A DNA stretch of 64,000 bases from Rhizobium sp. AC27/96 (GTDB lineage: Bacteria; Pseudomonadota; Alphaproteobacteria; Rhizobiales; Rhizobiaceae). Where the stretch lies: positions 248,001 through 312,000 of the forward strand of contig NZ_LXKN01000018.1 in the NCBI RefSeq assembly GCF_001692325.1, written 5' to 3'. Below the pieces are notes generated by a model, which did not search any database, was not told the origin of the DNA, and was given only the letters and a program-made list of their open reading frames with translations. Shown in pieces: positions 1 through 8,332 of the stretch (within the stretch, counting starts at the first letter, position 1; each line of letters opens with the position of its first letter). Both the position numbers and the translations under genes were made by a program.

Positions 1-960
1 AAAGTGATGATCGATGCTTTCGCCGCCGCCGGCTTTGCCAAGCTGCATCTCGATACCAGCATGGCCTGCTCGGACGACCCGCTGGCCCTCTTGGATGTAA
101 CTATTGCAGCCAGGGCGGCGCAATTGGCCGAGGTGTCGGAGGTCAGAATTCGCCAGTCGGGGCTGCCTGCTCCAAGCTACATCATCGGCACTGAAGTTCC
201 CGTTCCCGGCGGTGCAGTCGAAGCGCTCGATCACATGCATGTCACGACGCCGGATGACGCGCGCGCGACGGTGGATCTGCATCGCCAGGCCTTTGCACGC
301 CTCGATCTGCAGGCGGCATTCGATCGCGCAATCGGTGTCGTCGTCCAGCCAGGCGTCGAATTCGGCAATGCCGACGTTATCGGCTATAGGCGACCAGCGG
401 CCGCCAGCCTGGCTGCGTCCTTGAAAGACATGCCGCAATTCGTGTTTGAGGCGCATTCCACGGACTATCAGAGCGGCGAAGCGCTTCGGGATCTCGTCAG
501 CGATGGCTTTGCGATCCTGAAGGTCGGCCCATGGCTGACTTTCGCCCTCCGCGAAACCCTCTACGGCTTGAGCAGCATTGCTGAAGTGCTCGCACAGGGC
601 GCCATGGAGGAGGCCCTACCTGCCGCCATGGAACGCATCATGCTCGCCTCACCAGCGCACTGGCAGAAATATTATCCCGGTGATGCCAACGAGCAGTTCA
701 TTCAGCGGCATTATTCTTTCAGCGACCGCATTCGCTATTATTGGGCGTTGCCTGACGCGCAAGCTGCCGTCGATAAGCTGCTGTCTGCTCTGGACGGACA
801 TACAATCCCTCGTCCGCTGATCAGCCAATATCTCGGTCATCTGGAGCCGGCGGTTGCCGATGGATCGGTGATTCCTGAGGCTCTTGCCCTGCTTATCGCC
901 AGCGTTTCCCGCGTGCTCGACATTTATGCGAATGCTATCGATTCCGCGGTACGAGCATAA
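1..960 (+). CDS. GatZ/KbaZ-family protein, N-terminally cut by window edge (tagatose-6-phosphate epimerase or aldolase subunit)
   Basis: The frame is open from base 1, so the start lies outside; about 318 residues remain of a family that is usually about 420-430 long. Family blocks visible are IGTEVPVPGGA, VVVQPGVEFG, FEAHSTDYQ and ILKVGPWLTFALRE. GatZ/KbaZ was first described as the non-catalytic partner of the class II tagatose-bisphosphate aldolases GatY/KbaY. In Agrobacterium, work on altritol and galactitol use showed a stand-alone homologue acting as D-tagatose-6-phosphate 4-epimerase. No GatY/KbaY is visible here, while a class I LacD-type aldolase lies 1.8 kb downstream, so the epimerase role is the more attractive inference. 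It converges on the HAD gene with a 13-base gap. Confidence 0.8.
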   Translation, partial: KVMIDAFAAAGFAKLHLDTSMACSDDPLALLDVTIAARAAQLAEVSEVRIRQSGLPAPSYIIGTEVPVPGGAVEALDHMHVTTPDDARATVDLHRQAFARLDLQAAFDRAIGVVVQPGVEFGNADVIGYRRPAAASLAASLKDMPQFVFEAHSTDYQSGEALRDLVSDGFAILKVGPWLTFALRETLYGLSSIAEVLAQGAMEEALPAAMERIMLASPAHWQKYYPGDANEQFIQRHYSFSDRIRYYWALPDAQAAVDKLLSALDGHTIPRPLISQYLGHLEPAVADGSVIPEALALLIASVSRVLDIYANAIDSAVRA

Positions 961-973
961 AGTCCACTACGTC

Positions 974-1636
974 TCAGTCCATCTTTTTGGATAGACGAAG
1001 AGCGCCGTTTGGGCTGACATCGAGCGCCAGATGGTCATAGTTTTCGATGCTCAGATGCGGCGTCGATAGCGGGACACTATGTGTTGCGCTGACGACGAGC
1101 ACGGAAGCGCCCGATGCATCGCCTGCCTCGATACCGGCAGGCGCGTCTTCAAAAACAAGACATTCCTCAATGGGTTGTCCCAATATGCTCGCAGCCAACA
1201 CGAAGCAGTCCGGTGCGGGTTTACCGTTCTGCACGTCTTCACCGGCAATGAGGACCGGCGGCCAGGGAAGCCCGGCAGCCTCAAGGCGAACTCTGGCCAG
1301 CTCCCGTGGGGCAGATGTGACGATCGCCCAACGATCCCTGGGCAACCGCTCCAGGAAGTCGACAGCGCCGGCAATGGCTTCGACACCAGCGACATCGTCG
1401 ATCTCGGCCTGAGTGAGAAGCCTTACCTCTTCGGCCGGATCGATCCCCGACAGGTCGAGCCGGGTAATGGTTTCTATCGCCTTTCTGCCGTGAACGGTGG
1501 CAAGCAGGCTTGCTGCATCGATACCCTGTCGCTCCGCCCATGCCGTCCAGACCCGTTCGGCAACAGCGATCGAATTCAGCACTGTTCCATCCATGTCGAA
1601 CAGGAAGGCGCCGAAGGAGCGTCCGTTGAAGAGCAT
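974..1636 (-). CDS. HAD-superfamily sugar-phosphatase-like hydrolase
   Basis: 220 residues. It has the four HAD motifs: FDMDGT near residue 13 (nucleophile and acid/base Asp), IVTSA (motif II), the Lys of NGKPAPD (motif III) and VFEDAPAGIEAG (motif IV). The cap region between motifs I and II is small and helical, as in beta-phosphoglucomutase and YfbT-type sugar phosphatases. The start codon overlaps the stop of the upstream regulator by one base (TGATG), so the two are translationally coupled. It probably dephosphorylates a sugar or polyol phosphate of this locus, for instance to relieve accumulation; the exact substrate cannot be read from the sequence. Confidence 0.8.
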   Translation of the reverse strand: MLFNGRSFGAFLFDMDGTVLNSIAVAERVWTAWAERQGIDAASLLATVHGRKAIETITRLDLSGIDPAEEVRLLTQAEIDDVAGVEAIAGAVDFLERLPRDRWAIVTSAPRELARVRLEAAGLPWPPVLIAGEDVQNGKPAPDCFVLAASILGQPIEECLVFEDAPAGIEAGDASGASVLVVSATHSVPLSTPHLSIENYDHLALDVSPNGALRLSKKMD

Positions 1637-2556
1637 CAGGGTTGATCCTTCGTTTTCTGGCTGGATGATAGCCGGTCAAGAATCGCCTGGGCGGTGTTGG
1701 CGTCGGTGACCAGTGCGTTGATCATTCCTGACCGCGCCGCGCCGATGATGCCGGCCGCCTTGCCGGGGGTGGCCGCAACGGCGATGCAGAGAGGCACCTT
1801 CCGCAATTGGTCCGGCGAAGCCGCGATCATCCCCTCCTCGCCATCCCAATGCAGGATTTCGCCGGCTTCGGTGACATAGTGGCGAAGCACATCGCCAGCC
1901 GCGTGGCTCAGTGCCTTTTCGCCCGGGAGCGCCGCCTCGGATGGATTTGCTGCATGCGTCAGGCCGACGCCGACGATCGCTGCGTCGAGCCTGTCCCAGA
2001 GTGAGGTCACCTGCTGTACTGTCGGATCCGCAAGGAATGCATCCCTGAGTTCGGTCGACGAGATGTAGGGGGCGTGCAGAAAATGCGGCGTGCCGTTCAT
2101 TTGGGCAGCTGCCTGACGCACGAATTCATTGATCTGAAAGTGCAGCGCGGCCTGCGGCATGCCGCCATTGAGAGCGACGGTGACGATGCCTGGCAGTTGC
2201 GGCAGACCTGCTAGCGTCACCTCACGAACCGCCCTTCCCCAGCCGATGCCGAGCGCTGAGCCCGAATGCAGGCCAGCCTGTTGCAGTAGCGAGCCGACCG
2301 GCGCGGCAAGCGCGCTCAACACATTGGACGACGGCGTATCGATCACCGCGGCCGCGCGCAGTTTCAACCCATCGATCAGCGCAGCGCTCAGATCCTCCGA
2401 CGGGAAATGATCGATCACCTCGATCCTGACGATCCCGACGGAACGGGCCCGCTGCAGCAACCGCGAGACCGTGGCCGTCGAGAGGCCCAGCTTCTTCGCA
2501 ATGTCGACCTGCGACATGTCGGACTGGTAGTGCAGCTTGGCGACCGTGTGCAGCAA
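1636..2556 (-). CDS. SorC/DeoR-type sugar-responsive transcriptional regulator
   Basis: 306 residues from a TTG. An N-terminal helix-turn-helix (MSQVDIAKKLGLSTATVSRLL) is followed by the SorC sugar-phosphate-binding domain (GSALGIGWGRAVREV). This architecture is typical of effector-responsive regulators of sugar and polyol operons. No ATG or GTG fits. The TTG at 2556 has no well-placed ribosome site, whereas the frame stays open to a CTG at 2598 that has AGAAAGGA about 8 bases upstream and would add 14 residues. The true start may therefore be the CTG. The gene is divergent from the aldolase/kinase/ABC operon and shares an operon with the HAD gene, so it most likely controls this locus. Confidence 0.85.
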   Translation of the reverse strand: MLHTVAKLHYQSDMSQVDIAKKLGLSTATVSRLLQRARSVGIVRIEVIDHFPSEDLSAALIDGLKLRAAAVIDTPSSNVLSALAAPVGSLLQQAGLHSGSALGIGWGRAVREVTLAGLPQLPGIVTVALNGGMPQAALHFQINEFVRQAAAQMNGTPHFLHAPYISSTELRDAFLADPTVQQVTSLWDRLDAAIVGVGLTHAANPSEAALPGEKALSHAAGDVLRHYVTEAGEILHWDGEEGMIAASPDQLRKVPLCIAVAATPGKAAGIIGAARSGMINALVTDANTAQAILDRLSSSQKTKDQP

Positions 2557-2599
2557 AGCACGATTTGCCGCGGCCTCCTGCGACTGAGACGAATTCAGG

Positions 2600-2608
2600 T
2601 TGAAATTC
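2600..2608. promoter_or_regulatory. Candidate operator half-site, copy 1 (TTGAAATTC box)
   Basis: TTGAAATTC followed by CTT lies in the divergent SorC/aldolase intergenic region, over the likely ribosome site of the SorC gene. The same nine bases occur once more, at 5260-5268, upstream of the ABC operon of the same locus. Placement at both promoter regions is suggestive, but nine bases alone are weak evidence. Confidence 0.25.
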
Positions 2609-2785
2609 CTTTCTGCAATGTGTTACACCTATCTCACTTGAGGAGTTATCGCTCAAAACAGCCGGTTTCGCAATGTCCATGCGGCGGCGACTGCGCACCC
2701 TCAATACCAGAGATTTGCCCTCTCCTGGGAGTGGGGAAGGCAAGCCTGCATCATCGCCGCTTCGCGCGGCCGGAGGAAGGTTCAT

Positions 2786-3727
2786 ATGACAAAGTTGACG
2801 ACAGCGGAAATGCGCGGCTACCAGCAGATTTGCGGCAGCGATGGTGCCATGATGGTGATTGCCTGCGACCAGCGCGGCGGCATGCGCAGTCTGCTGGCCA
2901 AGGAGCCGGCCGAACAGGCGGCGATCTCCGACAAGGTGTTGGGAGATACCAAGGCCGACATCGCCCGTTTTCTGGCAAGCAAGGCATCCTGCGTATTGGT
3001 CGACCCGATCTGCGCGGTGCCGGCACTCGTCGACGATCGCGTTCTCCAGCGTGATACCGCGCTGCTGATCGGCCTCGATGCTTCCGGCTGGGATACGTCT
3101 CCCGAGGGCTATCGTCTGTCGAAGCTGGTTCCGGGCATTTCCGCCCGTCGCGTGCGTCAGTTGGGCGCGACCGGCGGCAAGATCATGGTCTATCTCCGTT
3201 CCGATCGCGAAGAAGCGAATGCTCATAATATCGAGCTTATGCGGACATGCATCGAAGACTTCGCCCGCGAGGACCTGCTGCTCGTCGTCGAGTTCCTGAC
3301 CTACAAGTTCGACGATGAGGATGAGGCCGAATACAAGGCAAAGATTCCATCTCTGATCGTCGGCGGCAGCAGGATTTGCCTGGATTGCAACGCCAAGGTT
3401 CTGAAAATTCCCTATCCAGGTTCATCTGAGGCCTGTGCGGAGGTAACGCGACTGGCTGGCGATGTGCCTTGGGCGGTTCTGTCCGCCGGCGTCGACCACG
3501 CCACGTTCCTCTCGCAAGTCGAAGACGCCATGCGTAATGGCGCATCGGGGGTCATTGCCGGGCGTTCCCTTTGGAAGGACTGCATTTCCCTTGATCGCAG
3601 CGTAACGAAAGATCGACTGGAGACCGTCGCCGTGCCCAGGCTTCGCGAGATCCAGGCAGTCATTGCCACGTATTTCAAGGGCGCTGACTTGCAGAGCGCT
3701 CAAGCCGGAAAGCGCGCCAATGGCTGA
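2786..3727 (+). CDS. LacD-type class I tagatose/sugar-1,6-bisphosphate aldolase
   Basis: 313 residues starting behind a strong GGAGGAAGG. It belongs to the LacD/YihT class I aldolase family. Family blocks are VIACDQRGGMRSLL, LLIGLDASGWD, the presumed Schiff-base Lys207 in AKVLKIPYP, and the C-terminal GVIAGRSLWK. LacD splits tagatose-1,6-bisphosphate into dihydroxyacetone phosphate and glyceraldehyde-3-phosphate; relatives cleave fructose-1-phosphate analogues such as sulfofructose-1-phosphate. It overlaps the downstream kinase-fusion gene by 8 bases (ATGGCTGA), so aldolase and kinase are translated together, which fits a kinase making the aldolase substrate. The substrate sugar is not determined by sequence. 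Confidence 0.82.
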   Translation: MTKLTTAEMRGYQQICGSDGAMMVIACDQRGGMRSLLAKEPAEQAAISDKVLGDTKADIARFLASKASCVLVDPICAVPALVDDRVLQRDTALLIGLDASGWDTSPEGYRLSKLVPGISARRVRQLGATGGKIMVYLRSDREEANAHNIELMRTCIEDFAREDLLLVVEFLTYKFDDEDEAEYKAKIPSLIVGGSRICLDCNAKVLKIPYPGSSEACAEVTRLAGDVPWAVLSAGVDHATFLSQVEDAMRNGASGVIAGRSLWKDCISLDRSVTKDRLETVAVPRLREIQAVIATYFKGADLQSAQAGKRANG

Positions 3728-5132
3728 TGTCGCCATCGGCGTGGACATTGGCGGCACGAATATTCGCGCTGCTCTCGTCTCCGGTCGCGGCGAGATCCTC
3801 ACGAAACTATCGGAGCGAACACCGGCCGATCCCCAGCAGGTACTCGACCGCGTGATCTCCATGTCACGCCAGCTCGATCGACCGGATGTTCGGGGCATCG
3901 GTGTCGGAATCCCAGGCCGGGTCGATATTGCGAGCCGTCAGATCCTGTCCGGCGGCATCGTCAATCTTGCCGGGCTTAACTTTGTGGATCGGCTTGAAGC
4001 GGCACTCGGCAAGAGCGTTGTCATCGAGAACGACTGCAGCATGGCGCTGATCGCCGAGATGCGGATCGGTGGCGCCAAGGGCTATAAGAACGTTGCCATG
4101 CTGACGATCGGAACAGGCATCGGCGGCGCCGTCGCCCATGCCGGCAGCATCTATCACGGCCACAGGGCTGCCGGGCAGCTCGGCCATATCTGCGTGTCAC
4201 AGGATGGGCCGCCATGCGCTTGCGGCAGGCGCGGCTGCGTTGAAACCTTCAGCTCGGGAACTGCGTTGCGCCGCCATATTGCCGAAGCCGGTTTGACGGC
4301 GGCGACGATCGGCGATGTTTTCGAGATGGTAGCCAGCGGAAACGAAGCAGCTCGACGCGTGCTGCATCAATGGGCGGTGCCCCTGCGAGCGGCTCTCGAC
4401 AATATCGCGGCGACGATGGACCCAGAAGTCATCTTGCTCGGAGGCGGCCTCGGCTGTGACGCAGCGCGCGCACTTGCCGACCTTCCGGCGGTCGCACCTT
4501 GGTTTTGCCCGGCCATCCTGCCGGCGAAGCTCGCCGACGATGCCGGGGTCATTGGCGCAGGCCTTGCAAATTTCGGCGATGCATCGGAGCCGGCCGGAAA
4601 ACATGTGGTGCTGGTCAATGGCGTGCCGGCCTCGGGAAAAAGCCGGCTTGCCAAGGCGCTGTCGGAACGCACCGGCTGGCCGATCCTTTCGCTCGATGGC
4701 ATCAAAAATCCGTTCCTGCAGCATATTGGCCCCGTCGAGCGCGATTTCAATCGAACCTTGGGCAAGGCGAGCTATCAGGCCATCTGGTCCATCATCGCCG
4801 ACGCCCCGGCCGGCTCGACCTTTATCGTCGATGCCTGGTTCGGCTTTCAGCCGAAGGCACAGCTCGAATCCTATCTTCGCGACACAGGGATCGGGAGTGT
4901 TGCCGAGCTCTGGTGCAAGGTACCCGGGAGCGTCGCCGGAGAACGTTATGCCGGCCGTCTCAAGGATCGGTTGCCCGGCCATCCCGGCGCCGAATATGTG
5001 CCGGAATTGGTTGCACTTGCCGATCGGGCCGAGCCCATGGGGTGCGGCGCGGTGATGACTATCGACCAGACGAAGGAGCCCGACATGGAAGCCATACTTG
5101 CCTGGGTTTCGCGAGTGTTGGATCGTCGGTGA
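3720..5132 (+). CDS. Fusion of ROK sugar kinase and P-loop (AAA_33/zeta-like) kinase
   Basis: 470 residues from ATG 3720; an upstream in-frame ATG at 3663 lies inside the aldolase gene and is less likely. Residues 1-285 form a complete ROK kinase: phosphate motif GVDIGGTN (7-14), catalytic Asp105 in ENDCSMAL, GTGIGG, and the zinc site His156 with Cys166/168/173 (CACGRRGCVE). Residues 295-470 form a second kinase-like domain with Walker A GVPASGKS (301-308), then LSLDGIKNPF and VDAWFGFQPK, resembling zeta-toxin, chloramphenicol or gluconate-type P-loop kinases. Both active sites look intact. The ROK half probably phosphorylates the imported sugar; the P-loop half may add a second phosphate to make the bisphosphate for the coupled LacD-type aldolase (inference). 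Confidence 0.85.
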   Translation: MADVAIGVDIGGTNIRAALVSGRGEILTKLSERTPADPQQVLDRVISMSRQLDRPDVRGIGVGIPGRVDIASRQILSGGIVNLAGLNFVDRLEAALGKSVVIENDCSMALIAEMRIGGAKGYKNVAMLTIGTGIGGAVAHAGSIYHGHRAAGQLGHICVSQDGPPCACGRRGCVETFSSGTALRRHIAEAGLTAATIGDVFEMVASGNEAARRVLHQWAVPLRAALDNIAATMDPEVILLGGGLGCDAARALADLPAVAPWFCPAILPAKLADDAGVIGAGLANFGDASEPAGKHVVLVNGVPASGKSRLAKALSERTGWPILSLDGIKNPFLQHIGPVERDFNRTLGKASYQAIWSIIADAPAGSTFIVDAWFGFQPKAQLESYLRDTGIGSVAELWCKVPGSVAGERYAGRLKDRLPGHPGAEYVPELVALADRAEPMGCGAVMTIDQTKEPDMEAILAWVSRVLDRR

Positions 5133-5259
5133 CAAAACGACTGCCCTGACGAGCGCAATGAGCTCGGACTAATCCTGCATCGCCGAGCGACACAATGTCT
5201 CCCGGCGGCTCACGATGTCGTGCTCAATCGAGAGTTGTCCAATAATATCAAATGGATAC

Positions 5260-5268
5260 TTGAAATTC
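5260..5268. promoter_or_regulatory. Candidate operator half-site, copy 2 (TTGAAATTC box)
   Basis: Second copy of TTGAAATTC, here followed by ATTGC, in the gap before the sugar-binding-protein gene and just upstream of a possible TTGACG (5287-5292) with a weak -10 (AATGAT, 5310-5315). See the copy at 2600. Confidence 0.25.
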
Positions 5269-5286
5269 ATTGCGGAAAAAAATTAC

Positions 5287-5315
5287 TTGACGTGCGCAAC
5301 TATCCCACTAATGAT
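5287..5315 (+). promoter_or_regulatory. Possible promoter of the sugar ABC operon
   Basis: TTGACG at 5287-5292, a 17-base spacer, then AATGAT at 5310-5315. The -35 is good and the -10 poor. A separate promoter is plausible because 230 bases separate the kinase fusion from the binding-protein gene. Confidence 0.3.
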
Positions 5316-5362
5316 CGCTTTACCGGACAGGGGAGGTTCGGCTTCAAGAGGAGGAAAAAATT

Positions 5363-6352
5363 ATGGAGCGCCGCTCATTTCTAAAGGCTTCGGCCGTGGC
5401 ATCGCTTGCGACTGGCGTCGCGGCAGTTGCCGGCACCGTTAAAGCAGCAGACAAGAAGTTTACCATTGCCCTCATTCCGGGGCTGACCACCGATGCTTTC
5501 TACATCACCATGCGCAAGGGTGCCGAAGCCGCCGCCAAGGCAGTTGGCGCGACGCTCGTGTTTCAGGGCGGCCCCGACTTCAACCCGGTCACGCAGGTGC
5601 CGGTGCTTGATGCGGTGATTGCCAAGAAACCTGATTTCATTCTAATCGCACCCACAGACAAGGATCAGCTGATCCAGCCTCTGAAAAAGGCTGCCGACGC
5701 GGGCATCCCGATCATCACCGTCGATACGTTCATCGGCACCGGCGTCTACCAGACCGGCAATGGCGATGCGGATTTCCCGCTGGCTTACATCGCTTCCGAT
5801 AATCTGCTCGGCGGTGCGATCGCTGCGCGCGCGCTTGCAAAGGCTGTCGGTGAAAAGGGCAAGGTCTACGTCTCCAACGTGAAGCCCGGCGTCTCCACAA
5901 CGGACCAGCGCGAGCAGGGCTTCAAGGAAGAGATGAAGAAGTATCCGAACATCACCGTTCTAGATACGCAATACAATGACGACGATGCCAACAAGGCCGC
6001 GTCTCAGCTTCAGGCCGTCTATGCCCGCAACTCGGATCTCGATGGTGTCTTCGGCGCCAACCTGTTCTCCGCTCTTGGCGCTGCCAACGGCGTGCAGCAG
6101 GCCGGCCAGACGGGCAAGATCCGTGTGGTCGCCTTCGATGCACCGACATCGATCATCGACAACATCAACTCCGGCCTTGTCGATCTGGCGATTGCACAGC
6201 ATCCGGCGGAAATCGGCTATTTCGGCGTGATGGCGGCCTATGCGCATCTGACCGGGAATTCGATCCCGACCGCGATCGGCACCGGCTTCACTGTTATCGA
6301 CAAGTCGAATGTCGGTGACAAGAAAGTCGCGAAGTTCATCTACTCCGATTAA
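5363..6352 (+). CDS. Periplasmic sugar-binding protein of ABC importer (ribose/fructose-type)
   Basis: 329 residues behind GAGGAGG. The N-terminus MERRSFLKAS with a hydrophobic stretch to about residue 27 and a likely cut after VKA is a twin-arginine-type signal (RRxFLK). The mature part is a type I periplasmic binding protein (Peripla_BP_4, RbsB/FrcB-like): IALIPGLTTDAFYITMRKG, ILIAPTDKDQLIQPLKKA, GIPIITVDTF and VVAFDAPTSII. It should deliver a monosaccharide or polyol to the permease and ATPase encoded next. Co-localisation with the kinase and aldolase suggests a ketohexose or a polyol-derived sugar. Ligand identity is not visible. Confidence 0.9.
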   Translation: MERRSFLKASAVASLATGVAAVAGTVKAADKKFTIALIPGLTTDAFYITMRKGAEAAAKAVGATLVFQGGPDFNPVTQVPVLDAVIAKKPDFILIAPTDKDQLIQPLKKAADAGIPIITVDTFIGTGVYQTGNGDADFPLAYIASDNLLGGAIAARALAKAVGEKGKVYVSNVKPGVSTTDQREQGFKEEMKKYPNITVLDTQYNDDDANKAASQLQAVYARNSDLDGVFGANLFSALGAANGVQQAGQTGKIRVVAFDAPTSIIDNINSGLVDLAIAQHPAEIGYFGVMAAYAHLTGNSIPTAIGTGFTVIDKSNVGDKKVAKFIYSD

Positions 6353-6364
6353 TCGGATGCAGCC

Positions 6365-6390
6365 TGTGCCTCGCTGATGAGCGAGGCACA
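6365..6390 (+). other. Intercistronic hairpin between binding-protein and permease genes
   Basis: A perfect 11-base-pair stem (TGTGCCTCGCT / AGCGAGGCACA) with a GATG loop and no T-run, 12 bases after the binding-protein stop. Hairpins at this place commonly stabilise the binding-protein message and lower downstream expression, which would give excess binding protein over permease. Confidence 0.6.
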
Positions 6391-6457
6391 CTTCCAACGA
6401 TGATAGAGCTAACGGCGCCGCATTCGTTGCGCCATCAGGCTCCAGTTTGGACGGATC

Positions 6458-7522
6458 ATGACAATTGACAATCTAGAGGTCCGCAAGGCGGATCAACATG
6501 TGGCGCCTCAGGCGGACCACGGCGATCAGGCAAAGACCATCCTTGGCCGTATCGCGCAATTGCGCGCCTGGCTTTTCCTTGCCGCGCTGATCGTAACTTT
6601 CGAGATCTGGGCGCAGATCGATTTCGGCGGCACATTTGTCGGCTCGAGCTTCAACTGGCAATCCGTTGCAATCTTCGCGGTGGCGCCGTTGCTGTTGGCG
6701 GTCGGGCAAACCTTCGTCATCATCTCAGGTGGCATCGATCTGTCGACCGGCTTCATCATGGGGCTTGCGGCCGTTGTCGCCGCGCATGTCGCCAGTATTT
6801 CCGGTCTCTACATGCCTCTTCCAATCGCGATGGTGCTCGGCATCCTCGTTGCCATGCTGGCTGCTGCCGTGCCGGGATTCATCAATGGTCTTTTGATCTC
6901 CCGCCTCAAGGTTCCGCCGTTCATCGGGACGCTCGGCATGTTCGGCGTTGCCCGCGGAACGGCCTTCCTGCTTGCCGGCGGAACGACGGTGCCGGTCAAG
7001 AATTCCTATTTCGCCGAGCTTGGCAACGGACGCTTCTTTGGGGTGCCTTATCTCGTCATCGTCACGCTCGTCTTCGTATTGATCATGCACTATCTCCTGA
7101 GCCAGACGCGTTTCGGCCAGCACAATTACGCGATCGGCGCCAATGCGCAGGCTGCACGCCGCGCCGGCATCAATATCAAGTCCCATCTGTTGCGGCTCTA
7201 TATGTTGTCTGCCGTTTGCGCCGGTCTTGGCGGTGCGCTCTATGCGGCCCGCTTTACCGCCGGTGCGGCGCAGGCGGGCGAACCGCTGCTGCTCGATAGC
7301 GTGGCCGCCGTTGTCATCGGCGGAGCGAGCCTGTTCGGCGGCTCAGGAACGATCATCGGCACTGTCGCCGGAGCGCTTGTCATCGCCGTCATTCAATATG
7401 GCCTCGTCTTCATGAACGTCGAGCCGTTCTGGCAGTTCATCGCCGTCGGCGTCGTCATCATCATTTCGGTGCTCATCGACCAGGCGCAGCGCCGGTTCAG
7501 CGGAGCGAAACAGGATGAATAG
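6458..7522 (+). CDS. Sugar ABC transporter permease (RbsC/FrcC-like)
   Basis: 354 residues with a hydrophilic N-terminal tail of about 35 residues, then about 9-10 membrane segments. The BPD_transp_2 family signature is seen in QTFVIISGGIDLSTGFIMG and INGLLISRLKVPPFIGTLG, and in the conserved tail VVIGGASLFGGSGTIIGT. Ribose, xylose and fructose importers use this permease type, generally as a homodimer. The stop overlaps the ATPase start by 8 bases, so the two are coupled. Confidence 0.9.
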   Translation: MTIDNLEVRKADQHVAPQADHGDQAKTILGRIAQLRAWLFLAALIVTFEIWAQIDFGGTFVGSSFNWQSVAIFAVAPLLLAVGQTFVIISGGIDLSTGFIMGLAAVVAAHVASISGLYMPLPIAMVLGILVAMLAAAVPGFINGLLISRLKVPPFIGTLGMFGVARGTAFLLAGGTTVPVKNSYFAELGNGRFFGVPYLVIVTLVFVLIMHYLLSQTRFGQHNYAIGANAQAARRAGINIKSHLLRLYMLSAVCAGLGGALYAARFTAGAAQAGEPLLLDSVAAVVIGGASLFGGSGTIIGTVAGALVIAVIQYGLVFMNVEPFWQFIAVGVVIIISVLIDQAQRRFSGAKQDE

Positions 7523-8261
7523 CGCAACTCCCCTCCTCGAAGTCCGCAATCTTTCGCGTTATTTCGGTGCCGTGCGTGCGCTGGACGATTGCTCGCTTGT
7601 GGTCCGCCCCGGCGAAGTCGTCGCCCTCGCCGGTGACAACGGCGCCGGCAAAACCACGATGATCAAGGCGATTTCCGGTGTCTATCCGCCGACATCGGGC
7701 GAAATCCTGATCGAAGGCAAGCCCGTCACCTTTTCTTCGCCACAGGATGCGCGCGAAAAGGGAATAGAGACGATCTATCAGGACCTGGCTCTCGCCGACA
7801 ATCTGACCATCGGTGCCAATATCTTCCTGGGCCGCGAGCCGATGAAGAAGCTGTTTGGCTTTCTGCCGGTTCTCGATCGCAAGGCGATGGCGGAAGCCGC
7901 GCGCAAGACGATGGCGGAGCTCGACTTCCATGTGAAGAGGCTCGACGCTCCGGTCAGCAACTTTTCGGGCGGCCAGCGTCAGGCCGTCGCCATCGGCCGT
8001 GCCGTCTATTGGAATGCCCGCATCCTGGTCATGGATGAACCGACGGCGGCGCTCGGCGTACCCGAGCAACGCAAGGTCGTGGCCCTGATCAAGTCGTTGA
8101 AGGCGCAGGGCCGCGGCGTCATCTTCATCTCGCACAATCTCCAGGATATTTTCGCAGTGTCGGATCGCATCGTCGTCCTGCGGCGCGGCATTGTGGCCGG
8201 CGAACGAAACATCGCCGACACCAACCACGAGGAAGTGGTCAAACTCATGATTGGTGGCTAA
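7515..8261 (+). CDS. Sugar ABC transporter ATP-binding protein, single-domain (FrcA-like)
   Basis: 248 residues with a single nucleotide-binding domain: Walker A GDNGAGKTT, Q-loop YQDLAL, signature FSGGQRQ, Walker B ILVMDEPTAAL and switch His in ISHNLQD. Most ribose-type systems use a tandem two-domain ATPase of about 500 residues (RbsA). The single-domain form with this permease type matches the rhizobial fructose importer FrcBCA, whose locus also carries a sugar kinase. It completes the importer, and a terminator follows. Confidence 0.9.
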   Translation: MNSATPLLEVRNLSRYFGAVRALDDCSLVVRPGEVVALAGDNGAGKTTMIKAISGVYPPTSGEILIEGKPVTFSSPQDAREKGIETIYQDLALADNLTIGANIFLGREPMKKLFGFLPVLDRKAMAEAARKTMAELDFHVKRLDAPVSNFSGGQRQAVAIGRAVYWNARILVMDEPTAALGVPEQRKVVALIKSLKAQGRGVIFISHNLQDIFAVSDRIVVLRRGIVAGERNIADTNHEEVVKLMIGG

Positions 8262-8292
8262 CACCGCCGGCGATCCAAGGTCCTTTGAAACC

Positions 8293-8332
8293 AAAGCGGC
8301 GATAGCAGATCTGGCTGTCGCCGCTTTTCTTG
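8293..8332 (+). terminator. Rho-independent terminator after the sugar ABC operon
   Basis: A 14-base-pair stem, 8293-8306 (AAAGCGGCGATAGC) with 8314-8327 (GCTGTCGCCGCTTT, one G-U pair), a 7-base loop, then TCTTG after the T-rich arm. It lies 30 bases past the ATPase stop. Confidence 0.75.

Noticed and set aside
2222..3226. Long minus-strand open frame of 334 codons across the regulator start and the aldolase gene
   Set aside because: It is antisense to LacD-type coding sequence and the SorC start region, has no family resemblance, and its composition is that of a shadow frame in high-GC DNA.
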